A DNA stretch of 64,000 bases, taken from NCBI RefSeq assembly GCF_023006505.1, contig NZ_JALBGV010000001.1, positions 62,001 through 126,000 of the forward strand. Reading direction: 5' to 3'. Position numbers and translations under genes: made by a program. This stretch comes from Neorhizobium sp. SHOUNA12A. Lineage in GTDB: Bacteria > Pseudomonadota > Alphaproteobacteria > Rhizobiales > Rhizobiaceae. Below the pieces are notes generated by a model that searched no databases, was not told the origin of the DNA, and worked only from the letters and a program-made list of their open reading frames with translations. Every line of letters begins with the position of its first letter. Within the stretch, counting starts at the first letter, position 1. Shown one piece after another: positions 26,909 to 35,338 of the stretch.

Positions 26909-28066
26909 TCAGGGCGCGAGCGAAGCGGTGGTAAGGCTGCTGACGCTGCCGAAGCGTGAGGCGATGTTTTCCGGCAGCTTGACCTTCATGTCTTCCTTCA
27001 TGAACTGCGTGCCGGCCGAGACGACGAGGTCGCCCTTGGCAACGCCGTCGGCGACACGAACGCCGTCGTCGGAGAAATCGGCGACCTTGACGGCACGCGA
27101 ACTGACGGTGCCCTTGCCGCGGTCGACGATCCAGACGACGGACTGGCCATCCTTCTTGGAAAGCGCGGCAAGCGGAACGGCATAGGTGGCGACGGCATTG
27201 TCTTCGTCCGCCTCGATCGTCGCAGTCATGCCGAGCAGCACCCGTGTATCCGCAGGCAGGCTGACGCGAACCGCGAAAGTGCGCGATTGGGCATCGGCAC
27301 TGCCGGCCACTTCGCGGACCTTACCGTCGAGCACGAGATCGGTGGCCGACCAGAAGCGGGCCTTCACCGTCTTGCCCGGCTTGAACTGAGCGACGTCCAT
27401 TTCCGGAACGGCGATCTGCACTTCCTTGCTGCCCTCGACCGCAACGGAGAGGACCGGGGTGCCGGACGCGACCACCTGGCCGATATCGGCGCTGACCGCG
27501 GTGACGATGCCGTTCTGGTCGGACTTCAATTCCGTATAGGCGACCTGGTTGCGGGCCTGGTCGAGTGCCGACTGGGCCGATTCCTTTTGCGAAACGGCCT
27601 GGTCATTGGCCAGTTGCGCCTGTTCGAGCTGCGATTGGGAAGAAATGCTCTTTTCGGCAAGCGTCTCGGCCCGCCGGCGGGCGAGGCCGGAGATTTCCAC
27701 CTGCTTCTGGGCGGAGGCGAGATCGGCCTCGGCGCGGCGCACCGCGAGCTGGTAATCGACGGCGTCAAGCTTTGCGAGCACGTCGCCGGGGCGAACACGC
27801 TGACCGACATCGACGAGCCGCTCGGTGATCTTGCCGGCGACGCGGAAGCCGAGGTTCATTTCGGTGCGCGCCTTGACTGAGCCGGAATATTGAAGCTTGC
27901 GGCCGTGATCGGCGGCGGCAACCTCGGTCACCTTCACCGGGCGGACGATTTCCGGAGCTTCGACTTTCTTCTCTTGCGAGCAGGCCGTCAGCGCGCCGAA
28001 CGCGGTCGCGACTAAAAGGCCTTTGACGAGAAACGAGACATTACGTCTGGTCTTTACGAAAAACAT
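26909..28066 (-). CDS. RND efflux periplasmic adaptor (membrane fusion protein), lipoprotein
   Basis: A 385-residue HlyD/AcrA-type adaptor. It has a signal peptide ending in a lipobox (ALTAC), predicting attachment of the mature cysteine to the membrane. After that come a barrel-sandwich half (MNLGFRVAGKITERLVDVGQ), a coiled-coil hairpin (residues about 105-180, many A/Q/E), and the second lipoyl half (VAYTELKSDQNGIVTAVSA). It links the RND pump to an outer-membrane channel encoded elsewhere. A GGAG site precedes the ATG. Transcribed tetR-adaptor-pump. Confidence 0.93.
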   Translation of the reverse strand: MFFVKTRRNVSFLVKGLLVATAFGALTACSQEKKVEAPEIVRPVKVTEVAAADHGRKLQYSGSVKARTEMNLGFRVAGKITERLVDVGQRVRPGDVLAKLDAVDYQLAVRRAEADLASAQKQVEISGLARRRAETLAEKSISSQSQLEQAQLANDQAVSQKESAQSALDQARNQVAYTELKSDQNGIVTAVSADIGQVVASGTPVLSVAVEGSKEVQIAVPEMDVAQFKPGKTVKARFWSATDLVLDGKVREVAGSADAQSRTFAVRVSLPADTRVLLGMTATIEADEDNAVATYAVPLAALSKKDGQSVVWIVDRGKGTVSSRAVKVADFSDDGVRVADGVAKGDLVVSAGTQFMKEDMKVKLPENIASRFGSVSSLTTASLAP

Positions 28067-28137
28067 GGTTCCGCACTCCTGGTGGCGGGTTTTCGATCAA
28101 GACGCCCCCTTGGCGCCCCGGAACTATTTCAGGCGAA

Positions 28138-28779
28138 TTATCTGAGGGCCCTGAGGCCGAATTCCACGAGGTCCTCGGGCTTGCCGATCCGGCTCTCCAG
28201 AAGGCAATCCGCGATGAGCTGCGGATGACAAAGCACGACCATGGACGACATGAAGCATTCGGATGCGAGCTGGTGATCCTGTTCGCGGAACTCACCGGCT
28301 TCGATGCCATCTTTGATGAGACCCGCAATGACGACACGGATGCGTTCGAGATGCTGTTCGATGACCGGCCATTGCTGCTCGATGGCGATCACCACCATCT
28401 CATGCACCTTCTTTTCGTCGAGCATGGTCTCGAGCGTGAAGCGGTGCTGCTGCAGGACGTGATTGCGCAGCCGTTCCGTGGCGCTCACCGGCCGCTTTGC
28501 ATTGGCGAGTGCCGCCTGATAGCTACCGTCCAGCATACGGCTTGCCAAGGCCTGATGGATGTCCGCCTTGGACGAGAAGAAGCGGTAGATATTGGCGGGC
28601 GACATACCGAGATCGCGCGCGATATCCGCCACATTCGTCTTCGTGTAGCCGTAATGCTTGAACAGCCGCTCCGCCGCATCGAGAATACGGCCGACATTGT
28701 CTTGGCGCGACGTGTCCAGGGTATTTTCGTTGGTATCCATACCGCTGATGGCTTTCGTTTTATGTGTGACGATTTTCAT
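28138..28779 (-). CDS. TetR-family repressor of the efflux operon
   Basis: A 213-residue TetR regulator. The helix-turn-helix is ILDAAERLFKHYGYTKTNVA, then DIARDLGMSPANIYRFFSSK. The C-terminal ligand-binding part resembles the TetR_C_7-like group found with RND pumps. It is the first gene of the efflux unit, 71 bp upstream of the adaptor. Two starts are possible, 28779 and 28740; neither has a strong ribosome site. The later start would leave the TGACGA/TCGTCA palindrome in the leader, the usual place for a self-repression operator. Confidence 0.88.
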   Translation of the reverse strand: MKIVTHKTKAISGMDTNENTLDTSRQDNVGRILDAAERLFKHYGYTKTNVADIARDLGMSPANIYRFFSSKADIHQALASRMLDGSYQAALANAKRPVSATERLRNHVLQQHRFTLETMLDEKKVHEMVVIAIEQQWPVIEQHLERIRVVIAGLIKDGIEAGEFREQDHQLASECFMSSMVVLCHPQLIADCLLESRIGKPEDLVEFGLRALR

Positions 28780-28788
28780 CTTTCGTCA
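28767..28788. promoter_or_regulatory. Candidate TetR operator at the start of the efflux operon
   Basis: TGACGA and TCGTCA form inverted arms with a 10-nt spacer, overlapping the outer start codon of tetR. Length and position suit a TetR dimer site. Confidence 0.35.
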
Positions 28789-28936
28789 TTCGTAAACGGA
28801 AACCCGTCATCAGTCAACCCCTGCCACACGACCGCCCCATTCGACGCCGGATAAAAATCTGAAAAACAGGGAACCAAAATGGGATTTAGGCATTAAGTCG
28901 CGTTAGATCATAAGCTTCGTGGACCAGGGACCAGCG

Positions 28937-29014
28937 ATGAGCGTGCTGCAGAGCTACGAAGTTCGTTGTTGCATCACGCCAGGGGCAAAAACGTCGTGGG
29001 ACGGGGATAATTAA
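28937..29014 (+). CDS. 25-residue leader peptide coupled to the hybrid histidine kinase
   Basis: An ATG frame of 25 codons ends in TAA whose last A is the first base of the kinase ATG (TAATG). AGGGA stands nine bases before its ATG. Its first residues, MSVLQSYEV, closely copy the kinase N-terminus MSVPQSYDV, and the DNA is similar over about 30 bases. It is either a real leader peptide for translational coupling or the remnant of a small tandem duplication of the gene start. It is too short to judge by composition. Confidence 0.45.
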   Translation: MSVLQSYEVRCCITPGAKTSWDGDN

Positions 29015-30957
29015 TGAGCGTGCCGCAAAGTTATGACGTTTCGTTGCTTGACGAGGAACGTTACCGTCTGCTCGTCGACTCCATCACCGACTACGCGATT
29101 TACATGATTGACCCGGAGGGCAAGATCGCGAGTTGGAATCCCGGCGCCCAGCGCGTCAAGGGATACGAGGCATGGGAAATCCTGGGCGAGCATTTTTCCC
29201 GCTTCTATACGCCTGAAGACAGATTGGCGCGGGCGCCCGAACACGCGTTGCGGACGGCTGCGACAGAAGGCCGCTTCGAAAAGGAAGCATGGCGCGTCCG
29301 CAAGGACGGCAGCCGCTTCTGGGCCCACGTCATCATCGACCCGATCTGGAGTAGGTCCGGCGAACTTCTCGGCTTCGCCAAGGTGACCCGCGATCTGACG
29401 GAACGGAAACGGGCCGAGACGGAACTCCGATTGAGCGAAGAGAAATTCCAGATCCTCGTCCAGGGTGTCACGGACTATGCTCTCTACATGCTCGACCCGG
29501 ATGGCCGCGTCAGCAACTGGAACTCCGGTGCCACGCGCATCAAGGGCTATACGGCGGACGAGATCGTCGGCCAGCATTTTTCGCAGTTCTATACTCCGGA
29601 GGACCGCGAGCGCGGCGAACCAAACCGAAGCCTGGAGACCGCGCGGCGCGAGGGACGACTCGAGAAGGAAGGTTGGCGGCAGCGCAAGGATGGCACGCGT
29701 TTCTGGGCACATGTGATCATCGACGCGATCCGCAACGAGGAAGGCACGCTCCTCGGCTTCGCCAAGATCACGCGCGACATCACCGAAAAAGTCGAGGCGC
29801 AGAAGGCTCTTACCCAGGCACGTGAGGAACTTTTCCAATCCCAGAAGATGGAAGCGATCGGCCAGTTGACCGGTGGTGTTGCCCACGACTTCAACAATCT
29901 GCTGATGGCCGTGCTGGGCAGCCTGGAAATTCTGAAGAAACGCCTGCCCGACGATCCGGCGCTGACGCCACTGCTGGACAATGCCATTCAGGGCGCCGAA
30001 CGGGGTGCTGCCCTGACCCAGCGCATGCTCGCGTTCTCCCGGCGCCAGGAATTGAATATGCAAGCCATCAACGTGCCGGCACTCGTGAGCGGCATGATGG
30101 ATTTCGTTCAGCGCTCACTCAGCGCCTCCGCATCCGTCGAAACCCGGTTTGCCAAAAACCTGCCGCATGTCACGAGCGACCCGGTTCAGCTCGAGACCGC
30201 GCTTCTGAACCTCGTCGTCAACGCCCGGGACGCGATGGCGGGCGGTGGCATGATCGTCATCAGCGCCGAGGAGTATTTCGCCGACAAGAATACCGAGAGG
30301 CTGAAACCCGGCCGTTATGTGCGGTTGGCTGTCGCCGACAGCGGCGAAGGCATGGACGAGGAAACCCTCATCCGCGCAACGACACCCTTCTTCACCACCA
30401 AGGGTGTCGGCAAGGGGACAGGGCTCGGACTTTCCATGGTGCAGGGCCTGACCGAACAGTCAGGCGGCAAACTCGAAATCGAAAGCCAAAAAGGCAAGGG
30501 CACGACGGTTTCGCTCTATCTGCCTGTGGCCGATGCAAACGACTGTCCGCAGTCTTCGGAGCAGACCATGCCCTCGCCCGCCGCAACTCCCAGAGGACGC
30601 TTGACAATTCTCGCCGTCGATGACGATGCGCTGGTCCTGATGAACACCACGCTGATGCTGGAGGATCTCGGCCACACCGTGATCGAGGCTTATAGCGGCA
30701 CCGACGCCCTGAAGGAGCTGAGAAGCGGCGCCCATGACATCGATCTTGTCATCACCGATCATTCGATGCCGCGTATGACCGGCTCCGAACTGGCCGCCGT
30801 CATCCGCGAAGAGAGACCGGGCCTGCCGGTGGTGCTGGCGACCGGTTACGCGGAATTGCCGACAGGCGGCGACAATCGGCTGCCGCGATTGCCCAAACCC
30901 TTCTCGCAGAACCAGCTTCAGGAGATCATCGTCACGGTTCTCGCCGGCGGACGCTGA
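29014..30957 (+). CDS. Hybrid sensor histidine kinase: PAS-PAS-HisKA-HATPase-receiver
   Basis: A 647-residue cytoplasmic kinase without membrane segments. Two near-repeat PAS domains cover residues about 12-130 and 140-260 (YAIYMIDPEGKIASWNPGAQ and YALYMLDPDGRVSNWNSGAT), each with a PAC segment ending GFAKVTRDLTE / GFAKITRDITE. The H-box is GVAHDFNNLL with phospho-acceptor His291. The ATPase domain has NLVVNARDAM (N box) and GKGTGLGLSMVQGL (G box). A C-terminal receiver carries Asp582 in VITDHSMPRMTG. It has the style of rhizobial PAS hybrid kinases; the signal and partner are unknown. The following BON gene is 52 bp away. Confidence 0.93.
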   Translation: MSVPQSYDVSLLDEERYRLLVDSITDYAIYMIDPEGKIASWNPGAQRVKGYEAWEILGEHFSRFYTPEDRLARAPEHALRTAATEGRFEKEAWRVRKDGSRFWAHVIIDPIWSRSGELLGFAKVTRDLTERKRAETELRLSEEKFQILVQGVTDYALYMLDPDGRVSNWNSGATRIKGYTADEIVGQHFSQFYTPEDRERGEPNRSLETARREGRLEKEGWRQRKDGTRFWAHVIIDAIRNEEGTLLGFAKITRDITEKVEAQKALTQAREELFQSQKMEAIGQLTGGVAHDFNNLLMAVLGSLEILKKRLPDDPALTPLLDNAIQGAERGAALTQRMLAFSRRQELNMQAINVPALVSGMMDFVQRSLSASASVETRFAKNLPHVTSDPVQLETALLNLVVNARDAMAGGGMIVISAEEYFADKNTERLKPGRYVRLAVADSGEGMDEETLIRATTPFFTTKGVGKGTGLGLSMVQGLTEQSGGKLEIESQKGKGTTVSLYLPVADANDCPQSSEQTMPSPAATPRGRLTILAVDDDALVLMNTTLMLEDLGHTVIEAYSGTDALKELRSGAHDIDLVITDHSMPRMTGSELAAVIREERPGLPVVLATGYAELPTGGDNRLPRLPKPFSQNQLQEIIVTVLAGGR

Positions 30958-30980
30958 ACCAATCGCCCTCGCCGCGCGTT
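30955..30980 (+). promoter_or_regulatory. EcfG-type promoter candidate (TGAAC-N17-CGTT) for the BON protein at 31010
   Basis: The -10 CGTT is perfect and the spacer is 17; the -35 has T in place of the first G. It begins on the last bases of the kinase gene and ends 30 bp before the BON start codon. Confidence 0.45.
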
Positions 30981-31009
30981 GTCGTGCCGTGTCAGAACGG
31001 AGTACGACA

Positions 31010-31285
31010 ATGGTCTTGAAGCATCAGCATTTTCACGAGACGCCCCCTGAGGTCGAAGTAGAATTTCCTCCAAGCGCGACGCTCGAAGGGGCGGTTTCCG
31101 ATGCCCTGGCTTCCGCTGGCGGCGTCGATGCAAGCGACGTCGCCGTCATCGCCCGCGGTTCCGAGATAACGCTGAGCGGGACGGTCCAGTTGGAAAGCGA
31201 GATCGCACGAGCCGAGGACGTGGCCCTGAACGTTGCCGGAGTGACCACCGTGCGCAACGAACTCCGTTTCAACCGCCCGATGTAA
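31010..31285 (+). CDS. BON-domain protein (small, cytoplasmic/periplasmic status unclear)
   Basis: A 91-residue protein. Residues about 22-88 form one BON domain (LEGAVSDALASAGGVDASDV, GSEITLSGTVQLESEIARAE, VAGVTTVRNELRF). BON domains are thought to bind phospholipid or polysaccharide and occur in osmotic/stress proteins such as OsmY. No signal peptide is visible. ATG at 31010 has GGAG eight bases upstream; a GTG at 30989 is less likely. Two more BON proteins lie in the stress cluster (41436, 54001). Confidence 0.8.
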   Translation: MVLKHQHFHETPPEVEVEFPPSATLEGAVSDALASAGGVDASDVAVIARGSEITLSGTVQLESEIARAEDVALNVAGVTTVRNELRFNRPM

Positions 31286-31305
31286 CCCCCGATAAATGGA
31301 ACCGG

Positions 31306-31338
31306 AAAGGCCCGGGCGTCGGACGCCCGGGCCTTTCG
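31306..31338. terminator. Bidirectional terminator between the BON gene and gcd
   Basis: A perfect stem of about 14 bp (AGGCCCGGGCGTC and its complement) is bounded by AAA on one side and TTTCGTTT on the other. It serves both convergent genes. Confidence 0.85.
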
Positions 31339-31349
31339 TTTGGCTGCGT

Positions 31350-33692
31350 CTATCGCGGCAGCGCATAGGCGATCACGTAGTCGCCGGGCTTGGTGCCGAC
31401 CGAACCGTGTCCGCCGGCCACCATCACCACGAACTGCCGGCCGTCGTCGACCGCATAGGTCATCGGCGTCGCCTGGCCGCCGGCCGGCAGCCGCGCCTTC
31501 CAGAGCTCGCGGCCGTTGGTGAGGTTGTAGGCGCGCAGATAGTTGTCGACGGCAGCGCCAAGGAACGCCACGCCACCCTTGGTGATCATCGGCCCGCCGA
31601 TGCCGGGCACCCCGACCTTGAAGGGCAGCGGCAGCGGCGTCATGTCATAGACCGTGCCGTTGCGGTGCTTGTAGGCGATCTGGCCGGTGCGCAGGTCGAC
31701 GCCGGAGACGTAACCCCAGGGCGGCGCCTGGCAGGGGATCTGCAGCGGCCCGAGGAACGGACCCATGTAGACGCCGTAAGGTGCGCCGTCATTGCGGTTG
31801 AGGCCCTGTTCGCTGCCCTTCTGATCCTGTGCCTTCGGCGGGATATCCGCACGCGGCACCAGCCTTGAGGTGAAGGCGAGATAGGTCGGCATGCCGAACA
31901 TCACCTGCCGCTCCGGATCGACCGCGACGCTGCCCCAGTTGAACGTGCCGAAATTGCCCGGATAGATGATCGAGCCCTTCAGCGACGGCGGCGTGTAGCG
32001 GCCGAGATAATTGTACTGATGATACCAGATGCGGCAGACCATCTGGTCGAACATGGTGACGCCCCACATGTCGCGTTCTTCGAGCGGTCTCGGCTTGAAG
32101 GACAAGGCTGAGGTGGGCTGCGTCGGCGCAGTACGATCTTCCGGGATCGCACCTCCCGGTGCCGGTTCCTCGGTGATCGGGATGATCGGCTCGCCGCTGC
32201 GGCGGTCGAGCACGTATATGTCGCCCTGCTTGGTCGGGCCGACGAGAGCCGGCACGACCGTATTGTCCGGCCTCGAGATGTTGAGGAGGACCGGCTGGGC
32301 AGGCACGTCCATGTCCCAAAGATCGTGATGCACCGTCTGGCGCACCCAGCGGTCGGCACCGGTATTGAGATCGAGCGCGACGATCGAGGAGGAATATTTC
32401 TCCACGCTCTCGCTGCGGCCCATGCCGAGCTGATCCGGTACCTGGTTGCCGAGCGGCACATAGACAAGCCCCAACTCCTCGTCGACGCTGAACACCGACC
32501 AGCTATTGGGCGAATTGGTCGTGTAGGTCTGACCCGGCGGCAGCGGCTGGGTCTGGCTCGGATTGCCCGAATCCCAGTTCCAGATCAGCTGTCCCGTATT
32601 GACGTCGAAGGCGCGGATCACGCCGGATTGCGACTGGGTGGAATAGTTGTCGTTGACCGCACCACCGATGATGATCTTGTTGCCGGCGATCGCTGGCGGA
32701 GAGGTCGAATAATAGTAGCCGGCTGGATTGTACCGCATGCCGCTGGTGAGCTGCAGCGTTCCGTTGTCGGCAAAGGAGGTGCAGACCTGGCCGTTCGCGG
32801 CGTCGAGGGCGATCAACCGCGCATCCGAGGTCGGCAGATAGACCCGTTCCGCACACGGGCTGCCGGCTGCCGCGGCGGCGTCCTTGTAATAACTGACGCC
32901 GCGGCAGGTCTGGTGCTGGCGATCCGGGTTCATGCCGGAATTAGGGTCGTATTTCCACTTCTCCTTGCCGGTCGTCGCATCGAGAGCGATGGCAAGATTG
33001 TGCGGCGTGCAGAGATAGAGCGAATTGCCGACTTTGAGCGGCGTCACCTGATAGGTGGTCTCGCCCACATCGTCCGGCCGTTTCACGTCCCCGGTCTGGT
33101 AGCGCCAGACTTCCGTGAGCTTGGCGACGTTGTCGACCTTGATCTGGTCGAGCGGCGAATAACGCTGCCCATAGGGCGTCCGTCCATACTGATGCCATTC
33201 GCCGGGCGGCACGTTGCCGCCCATCGGCGGAGCGGCAGCGACCGACTGTTGCGGCAGCTCGCCGCTCCGGTCGAGCGGATCGAGGAACATCGAAACTATG
33301 GCGACGACGATCGCGATCATCAGCGAAATACCGAGCGGCAGGGCACTGGCGCCGTAGCGCATGCCGGTCGGGCTCGAAAAGCCGAGCGGGGTGCGAACCC
33401 AGGGTGTCAGGAGCCAGAGACCGAGGAGGATGATCAGTCCGCCGCGCGGGCCGAGCTGCCACCAGTCGAGCCCGACCTCCCAGATCGCCCAGGCGAGCGA
33501 AGCGAGCACGACAACTGCATAGACCCTGAGCGCCATGGCATTCCGGAGGAAAAGCAGGATGGCGGTCACCACGAAGCCGAGACCGCAGATAATGTAATAG
33601 ACGCTGCCTCCGAGCAGTACCAGTTGTCCGCCGCCGACGGCCAACGCCAAACCGATCAAAATAAAAACGATCGCGGTAATCCTGATAGCCAT
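31350..33692 (-). CDS. gcd: Membrane-bound PQQ-dependent glucose dehydrogenase
   Basis: A 780-residue quinoprotein, near the usual 790-800. Five N-terminal membrane helices (from AIRITAIVFILIGLALAVGG) anchor a periplasmic beta-propeller that oxidises glucose to gluconate and passes electrons to ubiquinone. Propeller motifs include WRYQTGDVKRPDDVGE, TPHNLAIALDATTGKEKW, HDLWDMDVPAQPVL and YVLDRRSGEPIIPITEEP. The ATG at 33692 has CAGGA upstream and starts exactly at the first helix; a longer frame to 33803 has no support. No pqq genes are in the window. An EcfG-type promoter stands upstream, divergent from that of udgX. Confidence 0.94.
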   Translation of the reverse strand: MAIRITAIVFILIGLALAVGGGQLVLLGGSVYYIICGLGFVVTAILLFLRNAMALRVYAVVVLASLAWAIWEVGLDWWQLGPRGGLIILLGLWLLTPWVRTPLGFSSPTGMRYGASALPLGISLMIAIVVAIVSMFLDPLDRSGELPQQSVAAAPPMGGNVPPGEWHQYGRTPYGQRYSPLDQIKVDNVAKLTEVWRYQTGDVKRPDDVGETTYQVTPLKVGNSLYLCTPHNLAIALDATTGKEKWKYDPNSGMNPDRQHQTCRGVSYYKDAAAAAGSPCAERVYLPTSDARLIALDAANGQVCTSFADNGTLQLTSGMRYNPAGYYYSTSPPAIAGNKIIIGGAVNDNYSTQSQSGVIRAFDVNTGQLIWNWDSGNPSQTQPLPPGQTYTTNSPNSWSVFSVDEELGLVYVPLGNQVPDQLGMGRSESVEKYSSSIVALDLNTGADRWVRQTVHHDLWDMDVPAQPVLLNISRPDNTVVPALVGPTKQGDIYVLDRRSGEPIIPITEEPAPGGAIPEDRTAPTQPTSALSFKPRPLEERDMWGVTMFDQMVCRIWYHQYNYLGRYTPPSLKGSIIYPGNFGTFNWGSVAVDPERQVMFGMPTYLAFTSRLVPRADIPPKAQDQKGSEQGLNRNDGAPYGVYMGPFLGPLQIPCQAPPWGYVSGVDLRTGQIAYKHRNGTVYDMTPLPLPFKVGVPGIGGPMITKGGVAFLGAAVDNYLRAYNLTNGRELWKARLPAGGQATPMTYAVDDGRQFVVMVAGGHGSVGTKPGDYVIAYALPR

Positions 33693-33756
33693 GTTCAAAA
33701 TCCTGCCAAACTTGAAAATCTCGAGCGAAAAACGTTGCCAAACCAGACGAGCCTTC

Positions 33757-33781
33757 AACCCAACCTTTGTGCAAAAGTTCC
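33757..33781 (-). promoter_or_regulatory. EcfG-type promoter (GGAAC-N16-GGTT) for gcd
   Basis: On the minus strand GGAAC reads from 33781 and GGTT ends at 33757, about 65 bp before the gcd start codon. The -10 is one base off CGTT. Confidence 0.5.
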
Positions 33782-33810
33782 AACCCATATTCCCGCCATG
33801 CAAATTTAAA

Positions 33811-33836
33811 GGAACAGTCAGACGGGCGAGCCGGTT
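33811..33836 (+). promoter_or_regulatory. EcfG-type promoter (GGAAC-N17-GGTT) for udgX
   Basis: GGAAC at 33811-33815 and GGTT at 33833-33836, 26 bp before the udgX ATG. It diverges from the gcd promoter with 29 bp between the two -35 elements. Confidence 0.6.
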
Positions 33837-33862
33837 CTAAACCGTCTACAAGGAGTGCGAAC

Positions 33863-34498
33863 ATGCTGACATCGCGCAAAGGCCCAGCCTTCGAGACATC
33901 GGGCGCGGAGGGCGAAAAACTGCCGGACGTCGAGCAGGATGCGGAAAGCTGCACGCGTTGCGACCTCTATAGGAACGCCACCCATCTCGTGTTCGGAGAG
34001 GGGCCGCCCAAGGCCAAGGTGCTCTTTGTCGGCGAGCAGCCGGGAGACAAGGAGGATCAGGCGGGCAAGCCGTTCGTCGGGCCGGCGGGAAAGCTCCTCG
34101 ATCGCTGTCTGGAGGAAGCCGGCGTCGAACGTAATATCTGCTACGTCACCAATGCGGTGAAGCATTTCAAGTTCACCCCACGCGGCAAGCGCCGCATCCA
34201 TGCCAAACCCAATACCGGCGAGGTCCAGGCCTGCGCCTGGTGGCTGGCAGCGGAGCTGCGCCTGGTCAAACCGAAACTTGCCGTAGCGCTCGGCGCGACA
34301 GCGCTTTATGCCTTGCTGGGAAGGCAGGCGAAAGTGACCCGTGATCGCGGCACGATGTTGAGATCGCCGGACGGCCTGCCGGTACTGGTGACCATCCATC
34401 CTTCGGCGCTGCTGAGGACGCTGGATCAGCCGGACGCGGAGCTCAACCGGGCCCGCTTCGTCGAAGACTTGGAGAAGATCGCAGAATTTCTGGAGTGA
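33863..34498 (+). CDS. udgX: UdgX-type uracil-DNA glycosylase (covalent AP-site cross-linker)
   Basis: A 211-residue iron-sulfur uracil-DNA glycosylase. The UdgX-specific features are present: motif GEQPGDKEDQAGKPFVGPAG and the inserted R-loop GKRRIH with His113, the residue that in characterised UdgX attacks the abasic sugar and stays covalently bound. Four cysteines (CTRC, ICYVT, QACAWW) fit the 4Fe-4S ligands, and VTIHPSALLR is the last motif. AAGGAG precedes ATG 33863. It excises uracil from damaged or deaminated DNA. A glutathione S-transferase gene follows after 2 bp, so the pair is an operon under an EcfG-type promoter. Confidence 0.92.
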   Translation: MLTSRKGPAFETSGAEGEKLPDVEQDAESCTRCDLYRNATHLVFGEGPPKAKVLFVGEQPGDKEDQAGKPFVGPAGKLLDRCLEEAGVERNICYVTNAVKHFKFTPRGKRRIHAKPNTGEVQACAWWLAAELRLVKPKLAVALGATALYALLGRQAKVTRDRGTMLRSPDGLPVLVTIHPSALLRTLDQPDAELNRARFVEDLEKIAEFLE

Positions 34499-34500
34499 CT

Positions 34501-35226
34501 ATGACTTACGAACTTTATTACTGGGACGGCCTTCAGGGCCGCGGTGAATTCGTGCGGCTGGCGCTGGAAGAGGCTGGAGCCGACTATGTGGACGTAGCCC
34601 GCGGCGAACGCGGCACTGCGAAAATGATGGATTATATGCACGGCAAGCACGGTTACGACATGCCGTTCGCACCGCCCTTTCTCAAGGATTGCGACCTGGT
34701 CGTCTCACACGTCGCCAACATCCTCAATTACCTCGGGCCGAAGCTGAATCTGGTGCCGAAAGACGAGAAATCCCGCCTCTTCGCCCACGGCCTCCAGCTG
34801 ACGGTCACCGATTTCCTCGCGGAAGTGCATGATACGCACCACCCGATCAGCACCGCCGACTACTACGAGGATCAGAGGCAGGAGGCCAAGGCGCGTTCCA
34901 AGGCCTTCCTGAAACACCGGGTGCCGAAATTCATCGGCTATTTCGACCGTATCATCGCCGCAAACCCTACCAAGAGCGGCCATGCGGTGGGCGACACCCT
35001 GACTTACGCCGACCTGTCGCTCTTCCAGCTCGCCAAAGGTCTCGCCTATGCCTTCCCGCGTGCGATGAAAAATTTCGATAATGATTACCCCCATGTCGCC
35101 AAACTACGCGACGCGGTCGCCCAACGTCCGAATATCGAGGCCTATCTAAGGTCGAAACGCCGGCTCGCGTTCAATGAGTCGGGCATATTCCGGCATTACC
35201 CGGACCTTGACCAGGATCCGGCCTGA
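34501..35226 (+). CDS. Glutathione S-transferase family protein
   Basis: A 241-residue GST. The N-terminal thioredoxin-like domain (YELYYWDGLQGRGEFVRLAL to SHVANILNYL) is followed by the all-helical domain (residues about 90-220, GDTLTYADLSLFQLAKGLAY). It conjugates or binds glutathione in detoxification; substrate unknown. ATG 34501 has GGAG six bases upstream, inside the udgX stop region, so translation is coupled to udgX. The frame could also open at GTG 34495. Confidence 0.88.
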   Translation: MTYELYYWDGLQGRGEFVRLALEEAGADYVDVARGERGTAKMMDYMHGKHGYDMPFAPPFLKDCDLVVSHVANILNYLGPKLNLVPKDEKSRLFAHGLQLTVTDFLAEVHDTHHPISTADYYEDQRQEAKARSKAFLKHRVPKFIGYFDRIIAANPTKSGHAVGDTLTYADLSLFQLAKGLAYAFPRAMKNFDNDYPHVAKLRDAVAQRPNIEAYLRSKRRLAFNESGIFRHYPDLDQDPA

Positions 35227-35230
35227 TCTG

Positions 35231-35299
35231 CTAGATGAATGCGAAAACCGGGGCGATCGTCACAAGAACGATCGCCGCCGCGATCAAAGTGAACTTCAC
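35231..35299 (-). CDS. Possible 22-residue hydrophobic microprotein downstream of the sigma factor
   Basis: A GTG frame with GGAGG five bases upstream encodes KFTLIAAAIVLVTIAPVFAF, one membrane helix. It lies 39 bp after the sigma gene on the same strand. The same DNA holds a 9-bp hairpin (GGCGATCGT/ACGATCGCC) that could instead be a terminator between the convergent GST and sigma genes, so the coding call is tentative. Confidence 0.35.
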   Translation of the reverse strand: MKFTLIAAAIVLVTIAPVFAFI

Positions 35300-35338
35300 G
35301 GCGACCTCCAAAGCATAAAAGCTGCCGGATGAGGCAGC

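Noticed and set aside
33693-33803. N-terminal extension of glucose dehydrogenase
   Set aside because: It precedes the first membrane helix without homology-like sequence and overlaps the predicted promoter.
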